A stretch of 64,000 nucleotides of DNA from Bog-532 sp963732345 (lineage in GTDB: Bacteria > Actinomycetota > Actinomycetes > Streptosporangiales > Streptosporangiaceae): NCBI GenBank assembly GCA_963732345.1, contig CAVSZI010000015.1:124001-188000 (forward strand). Direction: 5' to 3'. The notes beneath the pieces were generated by a model, which was not told the origin of the DNA, searched no databases, and saw only the letters and a list, made by a program, of their open reading frames with translations. Positions 50,170 to 59,843 of the stretch are shown one piece after another. The translations under genes were made by a program, and so were the position numbers. The first letter of the stretch is position 1. Each line of letters begins with the position of its first letter.

Positions 50170-51092
50170 GACCGCTGCCCCTTGGCAGGCAGCAGCGGGC
50201 GGGCGAGCGAGCGCACGGCCACCATCGCCTTCTCCCGCGGGGACAGCGACAGCCGGCCGTGCAGTACGGCGGCCGGGTCGGCCGCGATGCGGTCCAGCAG
50301 CCTCCGGTAGATGCCGGCCATCGCGCCCGTGCACGCGGCGCTGCGCCCGTCGAGCAGGGGCAGCAGCTGCATGCCGGTCGCGTACCAGTCCCGCGCGCGG
50401 TTCACCTCGAATTCGATGAGCGATGCGAGCCGCGCCTCTTCGGCGGGATCCGCGGCCGGCTCGGCGGCCGGATCCGGCTCGGTGGCCGGCTTCAGCGTGC
50501 ACCCGAAGCGGTCGAGGTCCTCAGCCGGGAGGTATACGCGGCCGTTGCGGTAGTCCTCACGGATGTCCCGGAGGATGTTCGTGAGCTGCAGGGCCACCCC
50601 GAGCGAGTCGGCCAGCGGTTCGGCCACCCGCATGTCGGGCGCGCCGAAGACGCCGAGAGACAGCCGCCCGATGGACCCGGCGACGCAGCGGCAGTAGTAC
50701 CGCAGATCGTCGAAGGTGGCGTAGAAGGTGCCGTTGACGTCGGCGACGCAGCCGTCGATGAGTTCACCCAAGGCCTGCATAGGTATGGCGAACTGCTTGC
50801 CGGCATCGTTCAGGGCGACGAGAACGGGGTCGTCTTCGGCGGCCCCCGGGACGCCGGGCGCGCCGGGGCGCGTCATGCCGAGCACCTCGTTCCGGGCTTC
50901 CTCCAGCGCCGCGAGCTTGGCCCGCGGCGCCATCGTCCCGTCGCCGATGTCGTCGATCCGGCGGGCGAAGGCGTAAAGGGCGGCGAGGGCCTGCCGCTTG
51001 CCCGCGGGCAGCAGCCGGATGCCGTAGGCGAAATTACGCGCCTGCGACCAGGTGATTTCCTCACAGGCCCGGTAGGCCTCGGCGGTGTCCAT
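50166..51092 (-). CDS. hpnD: Presqualene diphosphate synthase
   Basis: 308-residue head-to-head prenyl synthase joining two farnesyl diphosphates. First Asp motif is FARRIDDIGDG, second is LTNILRDIREDYRNGRVYLP. The family start YRACEEITWSQARNFAYGIR is intact. The ATG at 51092 has a near-perfect GGAGGTGA 5 nt upstream; a GTG at 51101 is less likely. A Pro/Ala-rich insert, EPDPAAEPAADPAEEARL, lies at about residue 215. Its stop overlaps hpnE. Confidence 0.94.
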   Translation of the reverse strand: MDTAEAYRACEEITWSQARNFAYGIRLLPAGKRQALAALYAFARRIDDIGDGTMAPRAKLAALEEARNEVLGMTRPGAPGVPGAAEDDPVLVALNDAGKQFAIPMQALGELIDGCVADVNGTFYATFDDLRYYCRCVAGSIGRLSLGVFGAPDMRVAEPLADSLGVALQLTNILRDIREDYRNGRVYLPAEDLDRFGCTLKPATEPDPAAEPAADPAEEARLASLIEFEVNRARDWYATGMQLLPLLDGRSAACTGAMAGIYRRLLDRIAADPAAVLHGRLSLSPREKAMVAVRSLARPLLPAKGQRS

Positions 51093-51097
51093 TGTCC

Positions 51098-52009
51098 TCA
51101 CCTCCCCCGCACGTACGCGTGGATCGCTTTCGCGACCGTTTCCCGCTTGTCCGGCCGCGGGGTCATGCTCAGTACGTCATGGCCGCTCTGCGCAATCGCG
51201 GACAGCGCGGCCCGGCCGCCCGCCAGGTAGCCCGCGACCGCCAGCCGGCCCCAGCCGCGCAGCGTGCCGACGAGGGGCGCTCCCTCATCCAGCAGGGCGG
51301 ACGCCCGGGCGGTTTCATAGGCGATCAGCGCGCGGACGCGAGGTCCCGTCACGGACGCCGCGAGGTCCTCCTCCGTCACGCCGAACTGTTCCATGTCCTG
51401 CCGCGGCAGGTAGATCCGGCCCTTGCGGAGATCCTCCGCCACGTCCTGCCAGTGCTCCACGAGCTGAAGAGCAGTGCAGATGTTATCCGAGAGCCGCTCG
51501 CGCTCCGCGGACACCGCACCGAAGATGTGCAGCACCACCAGGCCGACCGGGTTGGCGGACAGCCGACAGTAACCGGCCAGATCCGCAAATGTCTCGTACC
51601 GGGTGACGATCTGGTCCTGCCGGTTGGCCTGGACGAGGTCGAGCAGGGGCTGCGCGGGGATCCCGCATTCGGCCACCGTGACGGCCAGTTCGCGCAGGGC
51701 GGCCAGGTGCGGGGGCCTGTCGCCGCCGTAGATGCGCGCCACGTCGGCCTCGAGGTCGTCGAGGAGCCGGGACCGGGCCGCGGGGGTGATCTCATCCCCG
51801 ATGTCGTCGGTCAGCCGCGCGAAGCCGTACAGCGCCATGAGGTGGCGGCGGTACCGGGCCGGCAAAATGCGCATGGCGACCGGGAAGTTCTCGGCTGACG
51901 CCTTGGCCGCCGCCTCCCGCGTGATCTGCTCGGCGGCCCCGGGCGTCGCCCCGGCTTGCGCTTGTCCGCGCGCACGCTCAGTACCGCTCGCGTTGCCAGC
52001 CATGGTCAC
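51098..52009 (-). CDS. hpnC: Hydroxysqualene synthase
   Basis: 303 residues; converts presqualene diphosphate to hydroxysqualene. It begins the conserved domain with ASAENFPVAMRILPARYRRH, and the Asp motifs are RLTDDIGDE and HWQDVAEDLRKGRIYLP. First gene of the hopanoid operon, from 52009 (or the ATG at 52003). Its stop lies 5 bp before the hpnD ATG. Squalene synthesis here is thus the bacterial three-step HpnCDE route, not eukaryote-type squalene synthase. Confidence 0.94.
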   Translation of the reverse strand: MTMAGNASGTERARGQAQAGATPGAAEQITREAAAKASAENFPVAMRILPARYRRHLMALYGFARLTDDIGDEITPAARSRLLDDLEADVARIYGGDRPPHLAALRELAVTVAECGIPAQPLLDLVQANRQDQIVTRYETFADLAGYCRLSANPVGLVVLHIFGAVSAERERLSDNICTALQLVEHWQDVAEDLRKGRIYLPRQDMEQFGVTEEDLAASVTGPRVRALIAYETARASALLDEGAPLVGTLRGWGRLAVAGYLAGGRAALSAIAQSGHDVLSMTPRPDKRETVAKAIHAYVRGR

Positions 52010-52863
52010 ATTTTCACGGGTGCCGCGTAATTAATGCAAACAATGACGCATGCGTCACCTGACGCGCGCGTCGGGGATTGGGCTATCGGGTGAGGCCAGC
52101 AGGCGTTTCCGCCGCGCCACGCGGGACCACGTTTACCCCTGCAGCCAGGCATGTTTCGCCGCCGTGCCCGCGCGCTTTTCCTGCCAACCTCATCAGAGTT
52201 TCCGCACGGCCACAAGGGCTGAGCAGGCACGTCCCGTTAATAATTTGCATAAGCAAAGCGCATGGTGATACAACTTGGATAGTCTCTGATCCCGCTGGGA
52301 ACCACCCCGGGGAGCCGCCGCTGAGCAGCGGCGTTCGGTGCGCATCCGGCATCGGCGCGACACCGAATGGAAACCGGACCGATACATATCCGATACAGTA
52401 CGGACGCAGGTTTATTGTCATGCGGCAATGACGCGCCGCGGAGAAACGGTCAACGCAGCGTGCGCGATAGCGGACGGCCGCACAATGCACTCGCGGATGA
52501 CCGGTTACCCCATCCGTCCGGCCTTAGTGGGCTGCCGGTGTATGCGCTGCCGGGCGTAGCGGCGCACTTCCGCGCGCGGGCGATAGCAGCGGGAAACTGC
52601 CGCGTATTCCGTCCAAAGGTGTTACTAAGCGCTATGAACTGATGGCAATTCCCGTTTCTGTCCGGACCGGCGCCCTGGCGCCCGCAGTCGGCGCCGCGGA
52701 GCCGTCCGGTGAGCCGCGCCCCGCACGCGCCGCGCTGCCCCTCGCGGACGTGCAGCGGCTTGGGGCTGTCCTTGAACGCCGCACGCCGAGCACGTCTGCG
52801 AGGTCGGCTCGGAAGGCCGGCGCACTGGCGACCATATTGGTAGCGAGTTCATTCAGCCGGTGA
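52010..52863. promoter_or_regulatory. Upstream region of the hopanoid operon, no gene seen
   Basis: 854 bp between hpnC and the phosphatase stop. It is less GC-rich than its surroundings. It holds an inverted repeat TTTGC-ATAA-GCAAA at 52244-52257, a stem GCCGCCGCTGAGCAGCGGCG at 52313-52332 and AT-rich patches near 52025 and 52235 that could carry the operon promoter. Open frames on both strands are short and unlike proteins I know. A long leader RNA is possible. Confidence 0.5.
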
Positions 52864-53982
52864 TCAGGAGCGCCAGATGAGGACGAGGGCGCAGTCGTCA
52901 GAGCTGCCCACGTCCCGCTGCAGGGTCGTGACCAGGTTGGCCGCGCCGGCCCGGAACCCCTTGGTGACCAGCCGCTGCGCCTCACCGAGGAGTTTGTCGA
53001 TGCCGTCGTCGATGTCGCGCCCGGGCGCCTCGACCAGGCCGTCGGTGTAGAGCATCAGAGCGTCCCCGCGGCGCAGGACGCCTTCCTCGGGGTTGGTCGG
53101 GACCGCCTGCAGGTCGGGAACGACGCCCAGGACGATGCCGCGCGCCCGGGTGACGCGCCACCGGCCGCTGGCCGCCTCGTAGTGCACGGCCGGCGGGTGC
53201 CCGGCCGAGGCGACCACGTACTCCCCCGACGTCAGGTCGAGCGACAGGTGCACCGCGGTGACGAAGCCCTCCTGCCACCGGCCGCGGCGCAGGTACGCGT
53301 TGGCCGCGGCCAGGAAGTCGGTCCTCGGCACGGACCCGAGCAGGCCGCCCAGCGCCCCGGACAGCAGCAGCGCCCGCGTGCCCGCGTCGATGCCCTTGCC
53401 CGATACGTCGACGAGCGCGACCTCGAGGCTCTTGCCGTCGGAGCAGGAGACGACGAAGTCGCCGCCGAACGAGGCCCCGCCGGCCGGGCGGAGGATGACG
53501 TCCGAGCGCCAGCCGTCGCTCAGCGGCGGGAGCTTGCCCTGCTCGCGGATCCGGTCGCGCAGTTCGATGAGCATCTGGTCACCGCGCAGGCCCTGCAGCC
53601 CGAGCTTCGCCCGGGTCCGCGCCAGCACGTCGGCAAAGACCGCGGTCACCACGATCGTCGCGACGATGCCCGGGCCCGCCCGGTCCAAGGTGATGTCGTA
53701 GGCAACGGTGGCGGCGGCGATCACGAACAGCACGCGCAGGGCGCGGACCCAGAGCAGCATGCCGCCCGCGAGGATCGGCAGGATGATCACCCCGGGCGAG
53801 AACCACCACACCGACAGGTGCGCGGCCGCCGCGCCGATCGCCACGATGGCCAGCGCGAGACTAAAGGCCAGCCGCCGGTTCCGCGTGATGAACTGCCTGC
53901 TCAGCACCGCACGCACCTGCTGCCCACGGGCCCGGAGGCCACGGCGGACGCGCTGCGCGAAACGCGCGGGGCGGGAAATCAT
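52864..53982 (-). CDS. Membrane-anchored SpoIIE/PP2C-type serine phosphatase
   Basis: 372 residues from the ATG at 53982. A basic leader (RFAQRVRRGLRARGQQVRAV) precedes about four TM segments (RLAFSLALAIVAIGAAAAHL through VATIVVTAVFADVLA). The PP2C core follows: FGGDFVVSCSDGKSLEVALV DVSGKG (metal-binding DVSGKG, two parts), YVVASAGHPPAVHYE, and GDALMLYTDGLVEA with the second metal Asp. These RsbU-type phosphatases act on STAS antagonists in sigma-factor switches. No partner is adjacent; the STAS gene at 24830 is far away. Confidence 0.9.
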   Translation of the reverse strand: MISRPARFAQRVRRGLRARGQQVRAVLSRQFITRNRRLAFSLALAIVAIGAAAAHLSVWWFSPGVIILPILAGGMLLWVRALRVLFVIAAATVAYDITLDRAGPGIVATIVVTAVFADVLARTRAKLGLQGLRGDQMLIELRDRIREQGKLPPLSDGWRSDVILRPAGGASFGGDFVVSCSDGKSLEVALVDVSGKGIDAGTRALLLSGALGGLLGSVPRTDFLAAANAYLRRGRWQEGFVTAVHLSLDLTSGEYVVASAGHPPAVHYEAASGRWRVTRARGIVLGVVPDLQAVPTNPEEGVLRRGDALMLYTDGLVEAPGRDIDDGIDKLLGEAQRLVTKGFRAGAANLVTTLQRDVGSSDDCALVLIWRS

Positions 53983-54121
53983 AATGGCGGCACTGTATCC
54001 GTAATCGGGCGTGATCGCCGGCCGACGCACCCCGGCCGACGGCGTCAGCCCTGGTCCCGTACGGGCTTCCGGCGGCCAAAACGGCTGGCCATTCGCCGTC
54101 GGCAGGTGTAGCAAGGCAAAC

Positions 54122-55366
54122 ATGACGGAGTCCTATCCGATCCGGCCCATCACCCCTGACGAGTTCGACCAATTTCACCTCGTGGACCAGCACGCGTTCC
54201 ACGGCGCGCCCTTGACAGCGGAGCAGCGGCCTAAGATCCTTTCGCGGTTCGAGTTCGACCGGACCCTCGCCGCGTTCGACGGCAGCACCCCGGCCGGCAT
54301 CGCCGCGGCCTTCAGCTTCCGCCTGCGCCTGCCCGGGGCCTTCGCGCCGGTGGCCGGGGTGAGCTGGGTCGGCGTGCTCCCGTCCCACCGCCGGCGGGGC
54401 ATCCTGCGGCGGCTGATGCGCCAGCAGCTGGCCGACATCCGGGATCGCGGCGAGGCGCTGGCCGTGCTCTGGGCCTCGGAGTCCGGGATCTACGGCCGCT
54501 ATGGCTATGGACGCGCGTCCTGGCACGACACGTTCACGATCCGGCGCAGTGAGGGAGCCCTGGCCCCGGACGCACCCACCGACCCGGGAATCCGGCTGCG
54601 GATCACCGAACCCGAAGTGGCCCGTGCGGAGCTGGGCAAGGTCTACGACACGGTGCTGGAGACGCGCCCGGGTTTCTTCGCCCGGAACGACCAGTGGTGG
54701 AACCGGGTCCTGGATGATCCCGAGACGAACCGGAAGGACGCGTCGCCGCTGCGGTGCATACTGGCCGAGGACGACGACGGCCCGCGTGGCTACGCGCTCT
54801 ACTCCGGGGTCGGCCGCTGGGATGACGACCTGTTCCTGCCGGACGGCCAGCTCGACGTCCGGGAACTCGTCGCCGCCGACCCGCCCGCCAGCGCCGCGCT
54901 GTGGGCCGACCTGCTGAGCCGGGACCTGGTCACCACCATCCGCGCCGCTATCCGCCCCGTCGACGACCCACTGCTGTTTCAGCTGGCCGACCCGCGGCGG
55001 CTGCGCCCGGTGGTCACCGACGGCCTGTGGGCCCGCATCACCGACCTGCCCGCGGCGCTTTCGTTCCGCCACTACGCGTGCCCGGTGGACGTGGTCCTGG
55101 ACGTGCACGACGAGATCTTCCCGGCGAACCAGGGCCCGTGGCGGCTCATGGCGGACGAGTCCGGCCAGGCCGTCTGCGAGCGCGTGGACAGGGCCGCGGA
55201 CCTGTCGCTGGGCATCACCGAACTCGGCGCGGCCTACCTCGGCGGGACACGCCTCGGCGCCCTCGCCGCCGCGGGCCGGGTCACCCAGCACCGCGCGGGC
55301 AAGCTCGCACGGCTGTCCGCCGCCATGGCCTGGGATCCCGCCCCGTGGTGCCCCATCATCTTCTGA
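54122..55366 (+). CDS. Eis-family GNAT N-acetyltransferase
   Basis: 414 residues with the Eis layout: an N-terminal GNAT domain with the acetyl-CoA loop GVSWVGVLPSHRRRGILRRL MRQQL (two parts) and the catalytic Tyr region IYGRYGYGRAS, a second GNAT-like domain, and an SCP-like C-terminal domain ending in PWCPIIF, where the free C-terminal carboxylate serves as base. Homologues acetylate aminoglycosides or lysine-bearing substrates. The ATG at 54122 has AAGG 6 nt upstream. It is divergent from the phosphatase, with 139 bp between. Confidence 0.9.
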   Translation: MTESYPIRPITPDEFDQFHLVDQHAFHGAPLTAEQRPKILSRFEFDRTLAAFDGSTPAGIAAAFSFRLRLPGAFAPVAGVSWVGVLPSHRRRGILRRLMRQQLADIRDRGEALAVLWASESGIYGRYGYGRASWHDTFTIRRSEGALAPDAPTDPGIRLRITEPEVARAELGKVYDTVLETRPGFFARNDQWWNRVLDDPETNRKDASPLRCILAEDDDGPRGYALYSGVGRWDDDLFLPDGQLDVRELVAADPPASAALWADLLSRDLVTTIRAAIRPVDDPLLFQLADPRRLRPVVTDGLWARITDLPAALSFRHYACPVDVVLDVHDEIFPANQGPWRLMADESGQAVCERVDRAADLSLGITELGAAYLGGTRLGALAAAGRVTQHRAGKLARLSAAMAWDPAPWCPIIF

Positions 55367-55490
55367 CCTGCTTCTGGCGTGCCTTCTGGCCTCCTTCTGA
55401 CCAGGGCGCCTGACGGCTTCTGACCAGGGCGCCTGACGGCCAGCCCGGTATTGTCGGCCGCCCGTGGCACACTGGGCGCTGGAGGACGTT

Positions 55491-55757
55491 ATGTCAGGAA
55501 TGAAGGTCACGCTCAGTGCGGCGATGCGGGCGCGGGATGTTTCGCGGCCGCAGGCCGAGCATGAAGAGGCCGCCCAGGAGGCCGCCGAACGGGCCGGGGC
55601 GCCGCCGCCGGCCGGGACGCCGCCGCGTTCCCGGGCGACGGGTAACTCCGGCGGGGAGCGGCCCGCGGCGGATGGACGGTCGCGGGAGGACACCGGAGGC
55701 CGTCCCATGGCTACCCCGAAGAGCGTGGGCGGGCGTCCCCGGCGCAAGCGCCACTGA
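55491..55757 (+). CDS. Small basic protein of unknown function (88 aa)
   Basis: The ATG at 55491 has GGAGG 5 nt upstream. It begins MSGMKVTLSAAMRARDVSRP and continues with a charged, Ala/Pro/Arg-rich and probably disordered chain ending VGGRPRRKRH. Similar short proteins with an invariant 'SAAMRARDVSRP' occur in other actinomycetes as far as I recall; no function is known to me. It is convergent with rpiB, whose stop lies 19 bp away. Confidence 0.65.
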   Translation: MSGMKVTLSAAMRARDVSRPQAEHEEAAQEAAERAGAPPPAGTPPRSRATGNSGGERPAADGRSREDTGGRPMATPKSVGGRPRRKRH

Positions 55758-55776
55758 GGACTGTCCGGGCCGACTG

Positions 55777-56244
55777 CTACGAGAGGGGCGGGAGCTTGCC
55801 GGTCTTCTCGTATTCGGCGACCTCGGCCAGCCGCCGGGCGTGCCGCGGGGCACCCGAGAATGGGGTCTCCACGAAGACCTTGGCGAAGGCGATCGCGTCG
55901 TCGACGGGATACATCCGGGCGCCCAGGCTCAGGACGTTGGCGTCGTTGTGCTGGCGGGCCAGCTGGGCGGTCTCCACCGTCCAGGCCACCGCCGCGCGGA
56001 CGCCGGGGATCTTGTTCGAGGCGATCTGCTCGCCGTTCCCGGACCCGCCGATCACGATGCCCAGGCTGCCGGGATCCTTGACCACGCTGTCCGCCGCGCG
56101 CATCACGTACGGCGGGTAGTCGTCGTCTTCCTGGTAGACCGGGGGCCCGCAGTCCACCGGTTCATGCCCGGCTCCGGACAGCCAGGCCACCAGGCGGCCC
56201 TTGAGCTCGAATCCCGCGTGATCAGATCCTAGATATACGCGCAC
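55777..56244 (-). CDS. rpiB: Ribose-5-phosphate isomerase B
   Basis: 155 residues, the normal family length. It starts with VRVYLGSDHAGFELKGRLVA (GSDHAG phosphate/active-site motif) from a GTG at 56244, and continues with IVIGGSGNGEQIASNKIPGV RAA (two parts; the Ser/Cys position and SNK) and HNDANVLSLGARM. It interconverts ribose 5-phosphate and ribulose 5-phosphate. In actinobacteria it is the usual R5P isomerase, often beside pepN and the thioredoxin-fold protein found here. Confidence 0.94.
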   Translation of the reverse strand: MRVYLGSDHAGFELKGRLVAWLSGAGHEPVDCGPPVYQEDDDYPPYVMRAADSVVKDPGSLGIVIGGSGNGEQIASNKIPGVRAAVAWTVETAQLARQHNDANVLSLGARMYPVDDAIAFAKVFVETPFSGAPRHARRLAEVAEYEKTGKLPPLS

Positions 56245-56438
56245 GAACGTTAAGGTACCGTGCTGGCCCGGAGGATGCTGTGCTGGCCCGGGGGGCGACC
56301 CCCCGGAACCCCCGCTGCGCTCCGCGCCCCGCGGCGGTACTCGCCGGCACACCGGCCGCTCACCGGGCCGGGGGCCCGAGGCCCTGGTTGGCCGCTGGCA
56401 GGGCTCTCAGTGCCGTCCGTTCGGGCAAAATTTGCGGG

Positions 56439-57053
56439 TCAGTCGAAGATGGGGTCGCGGGTGCGGGAGCGCTTCAGCTCGAAGAAGCCGTCGGTGCCGG
56501 CGATCAGCTGCACGCCGTCCCACAGCCGGGCCGCGGCCGCGCCGCGCGGGATCGGCGACACGACCGGACCGAAGATCGCCATGCCGTTCACCGAAATGAC
56601 CGGCGTGCCGACCTCGTAGCCGACCCGGTCCACACCGTCGTGGTGACTGGCCCGCAGGGCATCGTCGTACTCGGTGGAGTCCGCGGCGTCGGCCAGGCTG
56701 GTGGGCAGGCCCGCCTCTTCGAGCGCAGCCTCGTACGTCGCGCGATCGCGCGGCGCCTTCTCATGGTGGAAACGCGTTCCCAGTGCGGTGTAGAGCCGGC
56801 CGAGCACCTCCGGGCCGAACTGCTGCTCGGCCGCGATGCAGATCCGGACCGGGCCCCAGCCGGTGGCCAGCAGTTCCCTGTACTGGTCGGACAGGCCTTC
56901 CTCGTCCGCGTTCAGCACGGACAGGCTCATCACGTGCCAGCGGGTCGTGACCGGGCGCACCTTCTCCACTTCATGCATCCACCGCGAAGCGATCCAGGCC
57001 CACGGACAGATAGGGTCAAACCAAAAGTCGACAATGGTGGTCTCCTCGGCCAT
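56439..57053 (-). CDS. DsbA-family oxidoreductase, Rv2466c-like (mycothiol-dependent type)
   Basis: 204 residues close to mycobacterial Rv2466c: IVDFWFDPICPWAWIASRWM, HVMSLSVLNADEEGL, GWGPVRICIAAEQQFG, SHHDGVDRVGYEVGTPVISV NGM (two parts) and FFELKRSRTRDPIFD. Rv2466c carries CPWC; here the second Cys is Ala (C16-P-W-A), leaving one thiol that could form a mixed disulfide with mycothiol. It is upstream of rpiB on the same strand, 194 bp away, and divergent from pepN, an arrangement common in actinobacteria. Confidence 0.9.
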   Translation of the reverse strand: MAEETTIVDFWFDPICPWAWIASRWMHEVEKVRPVTTRWHVMSLSVLNADEEGLSDQYRELLATGWGPVRICIAAEQQFGPEVLGRLYTALGTRFHHEKAPRDRATYEAALEEAGLPTSLADAADSTEYDDALRASHHDGVDRVGYEVGTPVISVNGMAIFGPVVSPIPRGAAAARLWDGVQLIAGTDGFFELKRSRTRDPIFD

Positions 57054-57241
57054 GCGCGCTCCTCATCATGCGGCTCAACGAAGCTTGGCCGGGCCCGCGA
57101 TCCGGGCTCCAGACCAGCGTACGCCCGCCACAACCCGGTACCAGCGCGGCTCATTCCGCACTCGCGTGGGAGGATGCTTGGGCGACGCGCTCCGGGGGAG
57201 CAGGCGAACCGTAGCCGCAGCACGACGAAGGGGATCCGTAG

Positions 57242-59770
57242 GTGGCAGCCAACCTCACCCAGGATGAGGCCCGTGCCCGGGCTGACCTCATCACCGTCTC
57301 GTCATACCAGGTTGAGCTGGACCTGACCGGCGGCGAGACCACGTTCCCCTCGGTCACCGTGGTGACGTTCCGCTGCAATGCACCCGGGGCGGGGACGTTC
57401 ATCAACCTGACCGCGCCGGAGGTACGCGAGATCACCCTCAACGGGGCGCCGGTCAGCGTGGACGCTTTCGACGGGGACCGGATCACGCTCGCTGGCCTGG
57501 CCGCTGAGAACGAGCTCCGGGTGGTCGCGGAATGCGCGTACTCGCGCAGCGGCGAGGGCCTGCACCGGTTCACCGACCCGGCCGACGGCGGCGTGTACAT
57601 GTACTCCGACCTGGAGACCTTCGATGCGCACCGGATCTACGCCTGCTTCGACCAGCCCGACCTGAAGGCGACCTACGAACTGACCGTCAACGCGCCGGAC
57701 GGCTGGCAGGTCGTGTCCAACATGGCGCCCAGCGAGCGCGGGCCCGCCGGTGAGGCCGCCGCGCGGTGGCACTTCCCGCCGACCCCGGTCATGTCGACCT
57801 ACATCACCGCGGTCGCGGCCGGCCCGTATCACATCGTGCGCGACTCCTTCGAGGACATTCCGCTCGGGATCTACTGCCGTCAGTCGCTGGCCGAGTACCT
57901 GGATCCGGAGGAGATCTTCGAGGTCACCAAGCAGGGCTTCGGCTTCTATCATGCGGCGTTCGGCGTGCGGTACCCGTTCGGGAAGTACGACCAGCTTTTC
58001 GTGCCCGAGTTCAAGGAAGGCGCGATGGAGAACGCGGGCTGCGTGACCTTCCTGGAGAGCTACATCTTCCGGTCCCGGGTCACCGACTTCGCCCGCGAGT
58101 CCCGCGCCGAGACGATCCTGCATGAGATGGCGCACATGTGGTTCGGCGACCTGGTCACGATGCGCTGGTGGGACGACCTCTGGCTGAACGAGTCCTTCGC
58201 CACCTGGGCGGGCACGCTGGCCGAGGCCGAGGCGACCCGCTGGACGTCGGCATGGACCACGTTCGCCCAGCTGTACAAGGCCTGGGCGTACCGCCAGGAC
58301 CAGCTGCCGTCCACCCATCCCATCGCCGCGGACATCCCCGACATCTACGCGGTCGAGGTGAACTTCGACGGCATCACTTACGCCAAGGGCGCGTCCGTGC
58401 TGAAGCAGCTCGTCGCGTACGTGGGCCGGGACAACTTCCTGGCGGCCGTCCGGCGCTATTTCGCCGCGCACGCGTGGGGGAACGCCACGCTGGCGGACCT
58501 GCTCGCCGCGCTCGAGGAAACCTCGGGCCGGGACCTGCGCCAGTGGTCCCGGGAGTGGCTGCAGACCGCCGGGGTGAACACGCTGCGGCCCGAGTACGAG
58601 ACCGACGCCGACGGCCGGTTCACCTCCTTCGCCGTCCGCCAGCAGGCCGTCCCCGGGTATCCGGTGCTGCGCTCGCACCGGATCGCGGTCGGGCTCTACG
58701 ACCGGGGCGCGGAGGGGCTGGTACGGCGGCGGCGGGTGGAGACCGACATCACCGGGGCGCTGACCGAGATCCCCGAACTGGCCGGAGACCAGCGGCCCGA
58801 CCTGGTGCTCGTCAACGACGACGACCTGACCTACGCCAAGATCCGGCTGGACGACCACTCCCTCGGGACGCTGATCCAGGCCATCAGCGAGTTCCGCGAC
58901 CCACTGCCCGCGGCGCTGGCCTGGTCGGCCGCGTGGGATATGTGCCGAGACGCGGAGATGGCGGCCCGGGACTACGTGCGCCTGGTGCTGCTCGGCGTCG
59001 GCTCGGTGACCGACATCAGCGTGACGCAGACCCTGCTCCGCCAGGCAGCCCAGGCCGTCCGGCGCTTCGCCGACCCGTCCTGGGAGCCCGCCGGGCTGGA
59101 ACTGATGACCGACACGCTGCACGAGCTGCTCATCGCGGCGGCGCCTGGCAGCGATAAGCAGCTCGCCTACGTCCAGGCGCTGACCGGGGTCGCGATCTCC
59201 GACCGGCACCTCACCCTGCTGGCCAGCCTGCTGGACGGAACGGCCATGTTCGAGGGGCTCGCCGTCGACACCGACCTCCGCTGGATGCTGTTGCACCGGC
59301 TGGTCAGCCGCGGGCGGGCCGGATTCCCGGAGATCGAGGCGGAGCTGGCCCGGGACGCGACCGACGCCGGTGAGCGGCAGGCCGCCGCCTGCCGGGCCGC
59401 CATGCCCGATCCGGACGTGAAGCGCGCGGTGTGGGAGGAGATCGTCAGCGGGAAGCTCGCCAACGCGACGTTTCGTGCGGTCCTGGGCGGGTTCGCCGAT
59501 CCGGACCAGCGCTCGCTGACCGAGAAGTACCGGGACCCGTACTTCGGTGTGCTCGCGGACATCTGGCGGGAGTGGAGCTCGGACATGGCCCAGCGGTCCG
59601 TCGCGATCGGCTACACGATCTGCCCGGTCTCGGCGGAGACGATCCGCATCACGGACGAGTACATCGCGCGGACCCGGCCGCCGGCGGCGCTGCGCCGCCT
59701 GCTGATCGAGGGCCGCGACGACGTGGCCCGTGCCCTCCGCTGCCGCGAGCGCGACGCCCTCGCGACCTGA
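57242..59770 (+). CDS. pepN: Aminopeptidase N (M1 metallopeptidase)
   Basis: 842 residues, cytoplasmic. The exopeptidase motif is G260-AMEN; the zinc site is HEMAH at 294-298 with the third ligand E317 in WLNESFATW. The C-terminal ERAP1-like helical domain (about residues 520-840) includes LVLVNDDDLTYAKIRLDD. It removes N-terminal residues from peptides. The GTG at 57242 follows GGGGATCC; the mature family start AANLTQDEARARADLI fits. Divergent from the Rv2466c-like gene. Confidence 0.95.
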   Translation: MAANLTQDEARARADLITVSSYQVELDLTGGETTFPSVTVVTFRCNAPGAGTFINLTAPEVREITLNGAPVSVDAFDGDRITLAGLAAENELRVVAECAYSRSGEGLHRFTDPADGGVYMYSDLETFDAHRIYACFDQPDLKATYELTVNAPDGWQVVSNMAPSERGPAGEAAARWHFPPTPVMSTYITAVAAGPYHIVRDSFEDIPLGIYCRQSLAEYLDPEEIFEVTKQGFGFYHAAFGVRYPFGKYDQLFVPEFKEGAMENAGCVTFLESYIFRSRVTDFARESRAETILHEMAHMWFGDLVTMRWWDDLWLNESFATWAGTLAEAEATRWTSAWTTFAQLYKAWAYRQDQLPSTHPIAADIPDIYAVEVNFDGITYAKGASVLKQLVAYVGRDNFLAAVRRYFAAHAWGNATLADLLAALEETSGRDLRQWSREWLQTAGVNTLRPEYETDADGRFTSFAVRQQAVPGYPVLRSHRIAVGLYDRGAEGLVRRRRVETDITGALTEIPELAGDQRPDLVLVNDDDLTYAKIRLDDHSLGTLIQAISEFRDPLPAALAWSAAWDMCRDAEMAARDYVRLVLLGVGSVTDISVTQTLLRQAAQAVRRFADPSWEPAGLELMTDTLHELLIAAAPGSDKQLAYVQALTGVAISDRHLTLLASLLDGTAMFEGLAVDTDLRWMLLHRLVSRGRAGFPEIEAELARDATDAGERQAAACRAAMPDPDVKRAVWEEIVSGKLANATFRAVLGGFADPDQRSLTEKYRDPYFGVLADIWREWSSDMAQRSVAIGYTICPVSAETIRITDEYIARTRPPAALRRLLIEGRDDVARALRCRERDALAT

Positions 59771-59843
59771 CCGCCAGTTTTGCCCGCACTGACCAGCCGC
59801 AGGCTCGTGCCGTCCATGGTCTGGGCAGCGTTTTCGGTTGTAT

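Noticed and set aside
52265..52345. Riboswitch-like leader upstream of hpnC
   Set aside because: Some pieces (GGGAACCACCCCGGGGAGCC) recall the c-di-AMP class, but the order and conserved core are missing and the strand does not fit the operon.
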